DNA of 64,000 nucleotides from Montifringilla adamsi (taxonomy: Eukaryota; Chordata; Aves; Passeriformes; Passeridae), in NCBI GenBank assembly GCA_017590115.1, contig JAGGNK010012670.1, positions 1 to 64,000 of the forward strand, in the 5' to 3' direction. Below the pieces are notes generated by a model. That model was not told the origin of the DNA. It did no database searches and saw only the letters and a program-made list of their open reading frames with translations. Numbering within the stretch: the first letter of the stretch is position 1; every line of letters begins with the position of its first letter. Shown here piece by piece: positions 50,240 to 61,072 of this stretch. The translations under genes were made by a program, and so were the position numbers.

Positions 50240-50273
50240 TATAACAGTTGTTATATTGGGAACAGTTGTTCCC
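50240..50273. repeat. Two adjacent palindromes sharing the core AACAGTTGTT
   Basis: TATAACAGTTGTTATA (50240-50255) and GGGAACAGTTGTTCCC (50258-50273) each have 7-base arms around a GT centre and share the 10-base core AACAGTTGTT at an 18-base spacing. The arms look like steroid-receptor half sites but are spaced by two and not three bases. Confidence 0.8.
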
Positions 50274-52456
50274 ATCAGGAACACAAGAAAAAGGATTAGT
50301 CATTGCAGTTGCACGGGCTGTATTAAATTCTCTGAAATTATTTACTGATTAAATAAAAAAAAACCACAAAATATTTCATGCTGTCTTACTGCTTCTTTGA
50401 AAAGTTTTTAATTTAGTATCAGAGCACATCTGCATCTCAAAAACAATCAGGATTGCAATCAAAAGCAAGTTGGTTAAAGCAGTTTTTTAACCAATCTGGT
50501 TGTTTAATAGTCCTTTATGGTACACTCACTTGTTCTTTTCTATGGTGGGAATCCTTCACTTGGCTCATTGTTCTAACAGTGCTTATAAAACCTCTTGCCT
50601 TCAGTTGGTCTGAAAAAACACATTAAGACACATGGAATGGATATTCTTCCACATGGAATATTGACAATAATGATCTAAGCTCCAGTTTCAGTCCCTAGAA
50701 GTCAGCTGCACATCCTAGGATTCATCAAGGTCTTGCCTGGGTAGCAGTCAAATGAAAGAAGTGCAGTACTTGAAGAGTAGAGAGAAATAAGGAAAACATT
50801 TACAAGTACAGAAAATCAACCCAAAATACTCTCCCATTACAAATGAACAGTTTACCTGGTCGTACCCCTATTCCAACTCTGTTATACACTGCTTCTCATT
50901 AATTGCTGGCTTAAGCATTGACAAGGAATTGAAAGCTTGTACTTGCACTCTTAATATATAGAAAGCCTCGCTGCTGACACCCAGCCTCTGCCCAGTATGG
51001 TCAGGGCAGCCAGACTGGTGACACCCTGGCCCCACCAGTATCAGGCACACTGAAACACTGCCAACACCCTGCCCTGAGCAGCACAGGCAGGACACCACAC
51101 ACATTATTCATCTAAGGCAGGATTCTCTCACACCACAGTGCCACCAGTGGAGCCAAGGGGCGGCATGATTCCTACACACCTGCAAAAAGTCACTTGCACG
51201 ACTGGCAATTGTGGCCAGATGACTCCAACACCAACTGTCCCAGAAGTCCAAAGCCATGGCATAGCTAAGGATGCTGTGCTTGCTGCTGGGGACTGGGTGA
51301 GTCTCCATGTAGCTACGCCATTGCTCACCTTTCCCACTGCCTCAACAGAACTTTGGTTTATAACAGGTTGGCAAGCTCCATTATTGTTCAATTCAAAAAA
51401 TGTATAGAAAACCTAGCTCCTGACAAGGTATATAAAAATTCGCACAGATCATTATATATGTAAAAGAGATGATCATAAGTACATCTTCCAGGAAAAAAAA
51501 ACAACCTAAAAAATTGTTTATAAAACACTTGAATTCATAAGCCATATTGATATTATAGCACTGGCATCTCAATGCTAACCTCAGCTTGGATCACTGAAAG
51601 CAGAAGGTTTCAAAATTTTTACATTTTTTATTTAATACATACATGCTTCAGTTCTTTAAAGAGCAGATCTTTGAAAACTTGTGGATCATTAGGACAGCCC
51701 ATGTCAGTTGTCCATCTCACCAGAAGGAATGGTTGTATTCTATTCATTTTTTCAAATGGTGCACAGGAGCTCAGGCACTGTAAAAGGGACTTTGTAAAGC
51801 AAAATAGTCAGAGATTCTGAACTTTCAAGTTATAACCAATAACTCTGTAGTTCAGCAGCTGTGCTATATATTGCTTAGTTGCAGATTCTTACTCTGGTGA
51901 AAGATGGAAATAGTATCACATTTTTAGTCTGAAATACCACATGAGTCACATTAACAGAGCAGCACAGAACTAGTGCACATCCAGCTTTTTCTGCTGGGGC
52001 AGATTATGCACAAAATGGCCATGAAAGAAACAGGAAAACATTTATGTACGATTTTATAAAACTGCAGCAACAGGGAAAAGCTAGGCTTTCTTCCTGCAGG
52101 GATTAAAAACAACTCAAGGAACAAAGAACAGTTTGTATCACTTCAGAAACAACTTGTCATATCACCACTTAGCCATCCATGTGGTGCTATTGCACTTAAT
52201 GTCATTAGCCAGTAGTGCCCTAATGGACAGATCATGCGGCCGAAGTGCCCTTCAGCATCCTTCAGAATTATACATGTGCTTCTGACAGCTCATTCTCCCT
52301 CTTGCAATAGTATGCTCAGCCTTCTTCTATCTTCTGGTCAGTTGAAGCAGGCAGCACAAAAACAGTCGGTCACCTTTTTCAAGCTGCAACTGAAGATAAA
52401 AACCTCAAGCCTAGATTTCTAAGACTTTTGTCTGCATATGTATTGTATTTGCAGGG

Positions 52457-52862
52457 TGCCCCAGTGTTGGCAGGAAGGAATGATGAATCTGACTCCATGT
52501 TCTCAGAAGGCTAATTTATTATTTTATGATAATATATTATATTAAAGAATACTATACTAAGCTATACTAAAGAATACAGAAAGGATACTTACAGAAAGCT
52601 AAAAAGATAATAATGAAAACTCGTGACTCTCTCCAGAGTCCCGACACAGCTTGGCACTGATTGGCCAATGAGTCAAAACACTCACACCAAAAACAATGAA
52701 ACAATCACAATTGTTGATAAACAATCTCCAAACACATTCCAAAGGAGCAAAACACAGGAGAAGCAAATGAGATAATAATTGTTTTTGTTTTTCTGAGGCT
52801 TCTTAACTTCCCAGGAGAAAAATTCTGGGCAAAGGGATTTTTCAGAAAATATGAATGTGACA
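52457..52862 (-). mobile_element. ERVK-like solo LTR of a songbird endogenous retrovirus
   Basis: I recognise this as a common passerine LTR in reverse. On the minus strand it starts TGTCACATTC at 52862 and ends in CA at 52457. A TTGGCCAA palindrome (52662-52669) places CCAAT motifs on both strands in the promoter part, and AATAAA lies on the minus strand at 52515-52520, about 145 bp downstream. Length is 406 bp. It shares its left core with the LTR at 1960-2374. Six-base flanks (GCAGGG and CCTAAG) do not match. No coding remnants lie beside it. Confidence 0.83.
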
Positions 52863-53302
52863 CCTAAGTACAGTGTTCTGTGAGCTTTCTTCATAGCCAT
52901 CCCCTGCAGGTTTGGAAATGCCAGACAACCCCCTGATCCTTATCTGCTTCACCTCCTTCCTCCACCCTTCTGAGACAAGAAACAGCTCCTGTGGCTGATA
53001 ATTCTTAAAAGTCCAAGACATCCATTCTGCATGCCAGGACAACTTCCAAGGACACAGTAACAGTGGAAAGTCTCTTGGGAACCAGAAGAAATTGCACAGA
53101 GCACGACTCTGCAGTTGCAAAAAGGAGTTAAGTGCCATCTAAAGCACTCCAGTGGTGTCTATGTCAGCAGCTTAGTGATCAACATCGACTCTTTTTAGGT
53201 GTGACTTCCATATATGACTACAGCTGGAGTTACAGGCATTGCAAAAGGAGGCAATGTTGGTGTTACACTCCAGGAGTTAAATCATAGGTTCCATTACTCT
53301 AA
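52863..53302. other. Unclassified non-coding spacer between two LTR-type blocks
   Basis: About 440 bp with no recognisable gene or named repeat. The 98-codon minus-strand frame at 52842-53138 overlaps the LTR end and has no recognisable product. Confidence 0.6.
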
Positions 53303-54060
53303 TGTGGTGCAAGGGGAAATCCCAACTAGATATTCTCAAGAGGTCATAAATACACAAAAGTTTACTGGTAAAAATATAGAAAATTAAGGAACTTGGGCAG
53401 ACGAATAAATACAACACCAAATTCAATATAAAACACTTATTATAGCAGTAGTTAGTATTAATTTAATATTAAGTTAGCATAAACTCAGTCTATTCAACCT
53501 AGAAACTTTTAAACCTATGAGAAGTTAAGTTACCCAAAAATGTTCCATGTAAAGAGAATGAGGAGAAGAGGGAGAAAGACAGAAAAGGTACAGAAAAATA
53601 CACATACAATATCCACCAACTCCTGGGTCCCCACATGGAACTCCAAAGAAGCCAGAGTCCGGACAAACACACACCTCACAGTCAGCCCCGCTTAAACCTC
53701 CATGGGCCTGCCCCTCAGGCGGGACTGCTGGTGGCTCAGCCAATCAGAGACTGGACTGGCACTGCCAGGGTGTGAGTGATGGAAATCTCTGCCAATGAGA
53801 AGCTGGGTTTGCACCGTCCCACTGTGTGATTGGTGGACAGCTCTGACTGGCTGGGGGTCTGGGGGTGGGACAGACCCGGCCCACCCCTCCAGCCAGACCT
53901 GGACACCCACTCCAAGATGTCTGGAGACATTGAGCTAATCCAGTCTCAGACAACTGGCTCACATAAGAAAAATTGCTCCTCCTCTTGGAAAGAAGCTGTA
54001 CACTGGAGCCCGCGTGCAGTGCCCCTTCTGTAGTGAGGACAGAGGACACTGCGCTTCAAG
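53303..54060 (-). mobile_element. Probable LTR with multiple CCAAT boxes
   Basis: An AT-rich left part (53303-53600) gives way abruptly to a GC-richer right part (53630-54060). The right part has CCAAT at 53740-53744 and 53792-53796 and ATTGG at 53829-53833, the kind of promoter cluster found in retroviral U3 regions. On the minus strand the order would be GC-rich U3 with CCAAT boxes, a TTTAAG TATA-like word near 53690, then AT-rich R/U5 ending in CACCACA at 53303. The wording resembles a passerine LTR family I have seen, but I cannot name it, and the right edge and the target duplication are not defined. Confidence 0.48.
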
Positions 54061-57000
54061 GGCTAGGGGACCGGCTTGTGTTCTCCTAGCAATGACTTAT
54101 AGAAATACAATATTGGGAATAGCTGCAAATCTTACACCTCTCTCTCATGTCAAGAAAGCTTTAAAAGGTGATGAAGATCATTGAAAGGCAGCCACTGTTT
54201 CCTAAGCTTTTCATGGAGACATCTTAGCAGACTTGGGGTTACAAAACTGAACATCCAAAACACTGATTTGTAGGCTTTTCCATCAATCCCATGGCTCAAT
54301 TCTAAATTGATTTTCTTATCTGACCACCAGCAATTTTAAATAAGCCACAGGCCAAATAGGCAAAAGATTCCAGAGGAACAAACCAGAGACTTTGCAGACA
54401 ATTGGTTTAAACCTTTTCCAGGTGTCATATTATCTAGCAGAAACAGAGATTAATGGATACTGTTGGTTGCTTGCAGCATAAGGTGATGGGGTTCACCTGG
54501 TTCAACCTGCATAACAAATATACCCATTTTTCTGAAACACACCAGGGCAGAACCTGACGAGTTAGACAAGCCACAATTGGTAGCGACCTCCACCTGGTTT
54601 CCTCAGTGATGGAAGAAGTTCAAGAGCTGACCTGAGGCCACAAGATGCAAAGCCATTAGAAAGCAATAAATAATTATGGCACAATTTGCTTGAAAGGAAG
54701 TCATAATACACAGATGTCTAACATCTACAGAAGCAAAAGTTCAAGGACAGGAATCACCATGTGCAGGAGCTGAGCTGTCCAGTGTGGTGCAGCACAGAAC
54801 CAGTCAGAGCAAGTAGCCTTCTCCCTCACTGGTGCTTAGCTGGTCTACACCAGGCTGTTGGGGCTGAAGCTCTGGTTTCCAGGTGCATATTGGTGGGAGG
54901 GAGGGAGGGGGGTCAGCTCATAGAGCAGGTATTGCTACCCACCTGCTACACCTGTCCTACCAAGTAAGTAAATTTAAATATCACTAAATTATATGGTTCT
55001 CCTCTAGAAGCCACACAGCCCAGTATATCCAAATGAAATGATAAAGATATTTGGAGCATCTGTACTGAAAAACATTCTCATCTTTAATCTTTAGCAGTAG
55101 ACTCCAGTTTACCACAGCCATTCATGTGCTAATGCTAAGAGTTTATCTGTTTAGAACATGAGCACTGTACTAGGATGTTCCTGCTTTAGAGAAGGGAATT
55201 GGCCTCCATCACCCTCCCTGCTAAGACAGGAGTCTTATTTACATAGTGAATTGCTGTTTCAGGGAGACATTTCCTATATTTATACTTTATCTTTGGCCAA
55301 CAAAGAAAGGAGAATATTCTGGTCAAGGTAGCTTTCTCCTCTGAGGAGACATAAATGCATAGGTCATTGATATGAAAATCCAAGTACAGGTGAGCATACT
55401 CAGAGTGCTGTCACACACATTTTTCCTGAAATTAAGGGGTAGAGAAAATCACCTTTAGCAAACATTGGGTTATTCAAGCAGCTGGAATTAGTTTCAGTTA
55501 GAATTATGTTTTGCTCCTGTTTCATTAAAATGATTTCCCTTTTCCCCTGCTGCTAAAATTTAGACTGCTGGAAGAAAAAAGCTGAAAAGGAAGAGGCAGA
55601 TATAAACACTTTATCTCAGCAGCTACATGTAAGATCTCCTCCTGCAAACAGCTTCCAATTTGCTAAAAGCAGAGCAGTGGTTTTCTTTCACCTCACCACT
55701 CACTGTCCAAGCTTTCTGAAAGCAGTCAGTCGCCACTCAAAGAAATCCCCTCAGCTCCCCTGCTCCCTTCCCTCACATACTTTACAATACTGCTCCTCTG
55801 AACTGGAAGCAGCTTCTTTCAGCAGCACCTACTCTTCTTCATTAAGATTTGTTATGTTTACAATGATGATTTGGGGAGGCTTTTATTTTGGGGGGTGCAG
55901 AGGGGGAGCGGTGGGGTGTTGACAATATGTGTTTTCATGAAAGCTCCCCTTAACTGTAATTTTCTAATTATGCAGTTCTTTTTTGGTTGGCAATCATCTA
56001 AAGTGCTGCATGGCTTTTCCTCCTCCTCTGGAATGATGTGTTCCAGCATTGCATTAGTTGTCATCTGCTGTGTTATATTTTCCCAGTTTTTTCACCCTTT
56101 ACATTTTTTCAGCTGTGTACCAGAATGTTCTCTCTGCTGATGTCCCACACTCCTCTATCTGCTCCTGTGTCTGCTCTTCTTTTTAACCTTGGAATGTAAA
56201 CTTTCTGTGTACCAATGTCACTTCTGCTTTTAAAAGGGGACCTGTCTTCCCCTAATACCCACTGTGAGTTTGTTATCCTCCCTGCCACCCTCACCACTCC
56301 TCTGGAGCTCCTGTTTAAATTACCCATGTATTTCTTCCTTCATCCACAGAACGTAACCTCACTTTTGGACAAGTTCTCCATTCTTACCCACAGCTGCTGA
56401 TGAAGATATGGGTTCTCTAGTTTTATGTGTATGTCCTTACAATCTGCCAAGATACACTGATGAAAAAGGATGTCACAAGTTCACCCCCAAGGTGTAGGTC
56501 TCTGTGTCAGACTGTTGCTCCAGTACCTGGATGCTCATGGCATCTTACTAAGTTGCTGTTCTCTTCTACTAATTCCAAGATCTTTCTCCACAATCACAAA
56601 TTTTCAAGCTTTTTTTTTCTTTTTTTTTTTTTAACTTTCCAAGCTTTTTCTAGTTTTCAAATTGACTTTTTTTCTCTAAAAGTATCTTGATAGTTTCTTT
56701 GTTATAATTTAATCATGATGAAGGTCACCCAAAGCAAACTGAATCATTGTTACTTTCTTCCTAGCAGTATCAGATTTTTGGGCAAACACCCCTTAGAATA
56801 GTTTGATTGGGGTATACCATTCACTCACTCATATTACTGTTGTATCAGCTATTGTTACTCAGGCAATACTATCCAGAAGATGCCACGCAGATTTCCATAC
56901 ACACTGTTAGCACTAGAAATCTTTCCTCTCACTGTCCTGCAGAGGTATATATTATTCCCAGCAAAGATTATACAGTTCAGCTGTCACATGTGTAGTTTTG

Positions 57001-57881
57001 TTGTGAGATTACATCCATAAATTATCCTTCAGAAAAGATTACATCAATTGTGAAAAAGGCATCTATATCTTCCTAAAATAGGGAAATTCTTAATTTATAC
57101 ATACAACAATGCCAGTCCTTGCATGGGTTCTGACTCATCAAAGGCCAGAAGAGAAGACAGAAAGCAACTGAATTAAAAAGCAAACATCACAATAATGCCA
57201 GCACAGATTTACAAGACAAATAATTTTTTTTTCCTAAAATGGCACGTCACTAACAGTCATTTAATAGATTTTTTAAAAATCATGGTGAGAGTTATCACTA
57301 CTGTTACTAAAAAGGCTGAAAATAGCATTTCAGATTCTGAGCTCCATTACATGTGCTACAAGTAGTTCCTGCAGGCTGGGAGGACAATTGTTACAGAAAC
57401 TGTTGTAGACACAGTAACATCTTTCTCCTGCATCTTCACATCGGTAATGAAAAGCAAATCAGGCTCCAGCTATTCACAAAGTGTTTGAAACATTGGCACT
57501 TACAAATTTCACAGCCGTCTCTGCCTGCAGAAAGACTACCAAAGAAATGCTCCATCATGCTGTGGCACGATGAAAAGTGCATGCCTGAATTGGCAATGTG
57601 ATCTTTCACTGTCTAGGTAAGGTTGTATTACCCAGTGAGAGAGGGGATTTGCCCTATCAACCACATGCAGATATGCACTATGACTCCATCAATTACGTTT
57701 GTCCCCATTTGGAAAAAAATAACAATACTGATGTATTTCTCAGATCTAGGCCATAGGGAAGACTATAGACACTGATATTTTTCTAACAGGCATGGCTCAG
57801 CATGTAATGACAACATATATACCCCTCTCTGTCTCCTACATTTTTTGAAGAAAGTGGCTACATGATGCTTGTACTGGGTCA
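54061..57881. other. Unique non-coding sequence
   Basis: No gene is supported. It includes a G-quadruplex motif (54895-54912), pyrimidine-rich stretches around 55720-56700 and a T run (56609-56631). Frames up to 89 codons give no recognisable product. Confidence 0.68.
54895..54912 (+). promoter_or_regulatory. G-quadruplex motif with single-base loops
   Basis: GGG-A-GGG-A-GGG-A-GGGGGG: four G runs with 1-base loops, the most stable class of quadruplex pattern. No promoter or exon is recognised next to it. Confidence 0.7.
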
Positions 57882-58774
57882 TGTGGTAAGGTGCTGGACA
57901 GTGGGGGATGCAGAAGAATCTCTGTGAGCAGAGGACAGGGCTATCCTGTGTGGGACACATCAAGTTCAGATGGCTCCAAATAATTCACCGTAGGGCACAG
58001 CTGAGCCCCACAGTCACAATGGCAGCACCTCTAGGAGAATACATTTAAGGAAAGCAAAAACCACTGTGCAGTAGAATGGTAGGGAAAACGTGTGAGAAAC
58101 AGCCCTGCAGACACCAAGGTGAGAGAAGAAGCAGACCAGAATGGTGCTCCATGCATTGGAGCAGAGATTCCCCTGCAGTCCATGCAGAAGACCATGGGGA
58201 AGCAGGTTGCCACCCTGCAGCATCCTGATGATCATGTTGGAGCAGATATCCACACTGCAGCCATGACAGACACTGTGCCAGAGCAGGAGGATGTGCTCTG
58301 AATGGACTGCAGACTGGAGAGGCCATGCAGGAGTGGGTTTATCCCAAAGGACTGCAGCCCATGAAAGAACCCATGCTGGAGCAAGGGAGACATGGAGGAA
58401 GGAGGCGCAGAGATGAAGTGATATGAACTGACTACAGTCCTTATTCCCCATCCTTCTGCACTGTTCAGTATGTGGAAATAAGGACAAAGAGAAGCCAGGA
58501 AAGAAGGAGTGAAATTGAGCCTGAGAAGAAGGGGATGGAAGGGAAGTGTTTTAATTTTTGTCTTTATTTCTCTCCATTCAACTCTAATGGATAACAAATT
58601 AATTTTCTTGAAGGTGAGTCTGTTTTGCCCTTGATGATCATTGCTAAGTAATCCATCTCCCTGTCTGTATCTTGACTCTTGAGGTTTTCTATCCTATTTT
58701 CTCCCCCGTCCTGTTGAGGACTGGGAATGACAGTGGCTGGGTGGGTGCCTGGCAGCCATAGTCAACCCACCACA
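57882..58774 (+). mobile_element. Near-complete solo LTR of an avian endogenous retrovirus (ERVL-type)
   Basis: Recognised from its family wording on the plus strand: GAGCAGAGGACAGGGCTATC near the 5' part (57929-57948), CAGCCCTGCAGACACCAAGG (58101-58120), a series of CTGCAGCC/ATGGA/CTGGAGCA internal repeats (58170-58380), then AGTCTGTTTTGCCC (58617-58630) and a 3' end of GGTGCCTGGCAGCC...CAACCCACCACA. Ends are TGTGGT (57882) and ACCACA (58774), a clean inverted terminal match. Size is 893 bp. No internal retroviral genes are present. Flanking bases GGTCA and GTGCT do not match; a shifted start at 57895 would give a 4-base GTGC repeat, which is weak evidence. Confidence 0.82.
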
Positions 58775-60944
58775 GTGCTTGAGCATGGAAGAGTGAATGA
58801 TGATGCCAAATGAAGGTTTCCAGAAGTGCCCGTTTCATTGACAAAGGAAAAATCTTGCAACATGGCAGTATGTGGGTCATCCTGGTTGAGGCAATAGTCC
58901 TCCCCACCCAGCTTCTTTCTGTTTAAATCATTTCTTCTCTTTGGTAGTTGGCAGCTCTGGATGGCTGCATATATTTGAAAATCACCCATGGGATAGTTAA
59001 TTTTAATCTATTGATGCTTTGGTCTTTTTTGGTTTTAGTTTTGTTTCTAAGCCCTTTGTCCTAGTCCCTAAAGAATGCTTTCTCTTTGCTTCCTTCTCCT
59101 CACCTCCTGTGTGTCACATTCTGGCTTTTGCCACCTCCTCTTCATCTTGCCCCAAATGTGTTAGTGTTATGTTTCTGAACTCCTTTCACAATGAAACATG
59201 CCTGTCTAGTACCAGAATGTGTAAAAACTTCAACAGCTAACATCAATCCATGTTCCCTCTGCAAGAATGGAGAGCTGGCAACACTACACTACATTTAATG
59301 TGAGAAGCTGTTACTTTGAATCCCAACAGCACTCCATCCTCATTACCCTATTAAAATTATCATAGAAAAAAAATCAAATCACTTTTTAATACTTTACAAC
59401 TTCATCTCACTCACAGTGATGCAACCACTGAAACTGGGGTGCTATGAATACCAGACACAGTAGACAACTGGGTAGCTGCCAGCTCTTCACATTGTGCTAA
59501 TTTCTCCAGTGTTTCTTCATAGCTTTCTGTTTTAAATTTCACAGCACTGAGCTCGCTTTAGGCAAGCTAGCAGAAATAAATAACTTTTGGTGCACGCCTT
59601 CTCCCCACCAAGAAAATTCAGATCTACCCTCTCATTACAAGGAAAGAAGGGAATGTGTGGGTTTATTCAGGATGAAGCATTAGTAATTACAATCTGTCAT
59701 TGTCTCAGTATATGTTTGGGTTGTACTGTTAGCCTTTGGGTGGCACTGGGTAACACTACAAATTACACAGTAATTTGTAACTTTTTCTGAACTGACAGTG
59801 ATACCAACCTCATCTTGATGACAAAAAACTGCCAGAACAGCTTTTATAGACTTAGCTTTTAAATAGTTTCTTCTGCTTTAACATTGCAATTTTTTATATA
59901 AATTACTTTCAATTCCCATAACAGCCTTTAAAATGTAATTCTTAAGTGTAATCCTAAACAGCCTTTGCTATTATTTTTATGAATGGCAACATTTGACTTC
60001 AGTAGAAGTGGTGCTTAAGAACTGCCAGAGTCATTTCCTAGTTCATGTGTTATCTATTCTAAAAGGCTCCCAGTTTCTAAAATGATGCCAGGAATTCTCA
60101 GCCTAGGCTCTGAAGGACTGGGAATGTCTTGACCTGGGTCTTGGCTCTATTCAAACTCCCAGTCTACCAGTATTTTGAGGAACTGATACACACTGGGCTG
60201 TCACTGCCAACACCTCATTTGTCTGATCAATTGCTGAAGTGAGCCAGTGGGTAAAACTATCACAACACATTTCAAGCAGGAACTGCATTTTCTCAAAGCT
60301 GAGCACAGACACCTGATTAAAGGCTGTTGGTGAGGCTGAAGAAGCTGTTTCACAGCTGTCACTATGCCAGCTCCTCCTCCTCTGGTATCTGGTCCTGGAA
60401 GGGCCTCAAACTGCATGGTGTCCTCACCAAAGTCTTTGTTCCCACCCCTTCTCAGACACTAACTCCTAAATGGCTTCTTTGGGAACAATCCTGTGGTATA
60501 AAATTTGTGGTATTGCCAAATGTATCAAAAAAAAAAAAATACTGAACCCTCTACCTGCATAAGAAAAGCTTCCTCTAATATGTATATATAGATGTAAAAG
60601 TGGAAAATAATTAGGATATGCATGGAAAGCAAATGGAATATTTAATGACTAACAAAGGCAGATTCACGGGTATTGACTTGGCTGTAAAAGTCTTTTCTTT
60701 AAAAGAAATCTTATTCAAGAAACACTAATTATCATCGAGGTGAAGGAAGATATATAACTCCGTAGAAAGGACCCTTCTCATGCAAAAAATCAAAGAGAAA
60801 AATTCTTAAAGTATTTGTTTATGGAAAAAGATGTTATATATACCTTATGTCAAGAGTTTATGTCAGAATACAACTGATTTATCTTGTCCTTTATAAAAGA
60901 TGCATTTTAATAGTTGAAACTGAATCTTCACAATAACACAAAAA
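58775..60944. other. Unique non-coding sequence
   Basis: No gene, RNA or named repeat recognised. An A run (about 60526-60539) is the only low-complexity feature. Frames are 75 codons or shorter. Confidence 0.7.
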
Positions 60945-61072
60945 TTTACAAAAGAAGGGACCACAGAGGCCATCCAATCAAACTTCCTACTCTCAGCAGG
61001 GCCAATTTTAGGTCATGTTGCTCAGAGCCTTGTCCATTCAAGTGTTGAAAACATCCGGAAACTGAGATGTCA
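60945..61072 (-). mobile_element. Short CR1 LINE scrap, minus strand
   Basis: Plus-strand words GAAGGGACCACAGAGGCC, ATCCAATCAAACTTCC, AGCAGGGCCAATTTTAGGTC and TTGCTCAGAGCCTTGTCC are the reverse complement of a CR1 3' UTR, in consensus order. About 130 bp survive, with no tail and no coding part. The wording marks yet another CR1 subfamily, different from the copies at 28559 and 42912. Confidence 0.8.

Larger units (their letters stand above)
45889..52456. other. Unique AT-rich non-coding sequence
   Basis: No supportable gene. Local structures are a G-quadruplex motif (46542-46565), a two-copy poly-T minisatellite (47748-47830), an inverted repeat (49118-49155), a T run (49602-49614) and a pair of small palindromes (50240-50273). 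The segment 50870-51400 is less AT-rich than its neighbours but cannot be assigned to an element or an exon. Confidence 0.68.

Noticed and set aside
50258..50273. Glucocorticoid response element
   Set aside because: Half sites are separated by two bases, whereas the receptor dimer needs three.
50870..51400. Less AT-rich block as an exon or LTR
   Set aside because: A TATATATTAAG word on the minus strand hinted at a promoter, but no repeat family, splice sites or product could be recognised.
58014..58487. 157-codon minus-strand frame, longest in the window
   Set aside because: It is antisense to a recognised LTR and its composition follows the LTR's internal CTGCAG/ATGGA units; no protein family is recognised.
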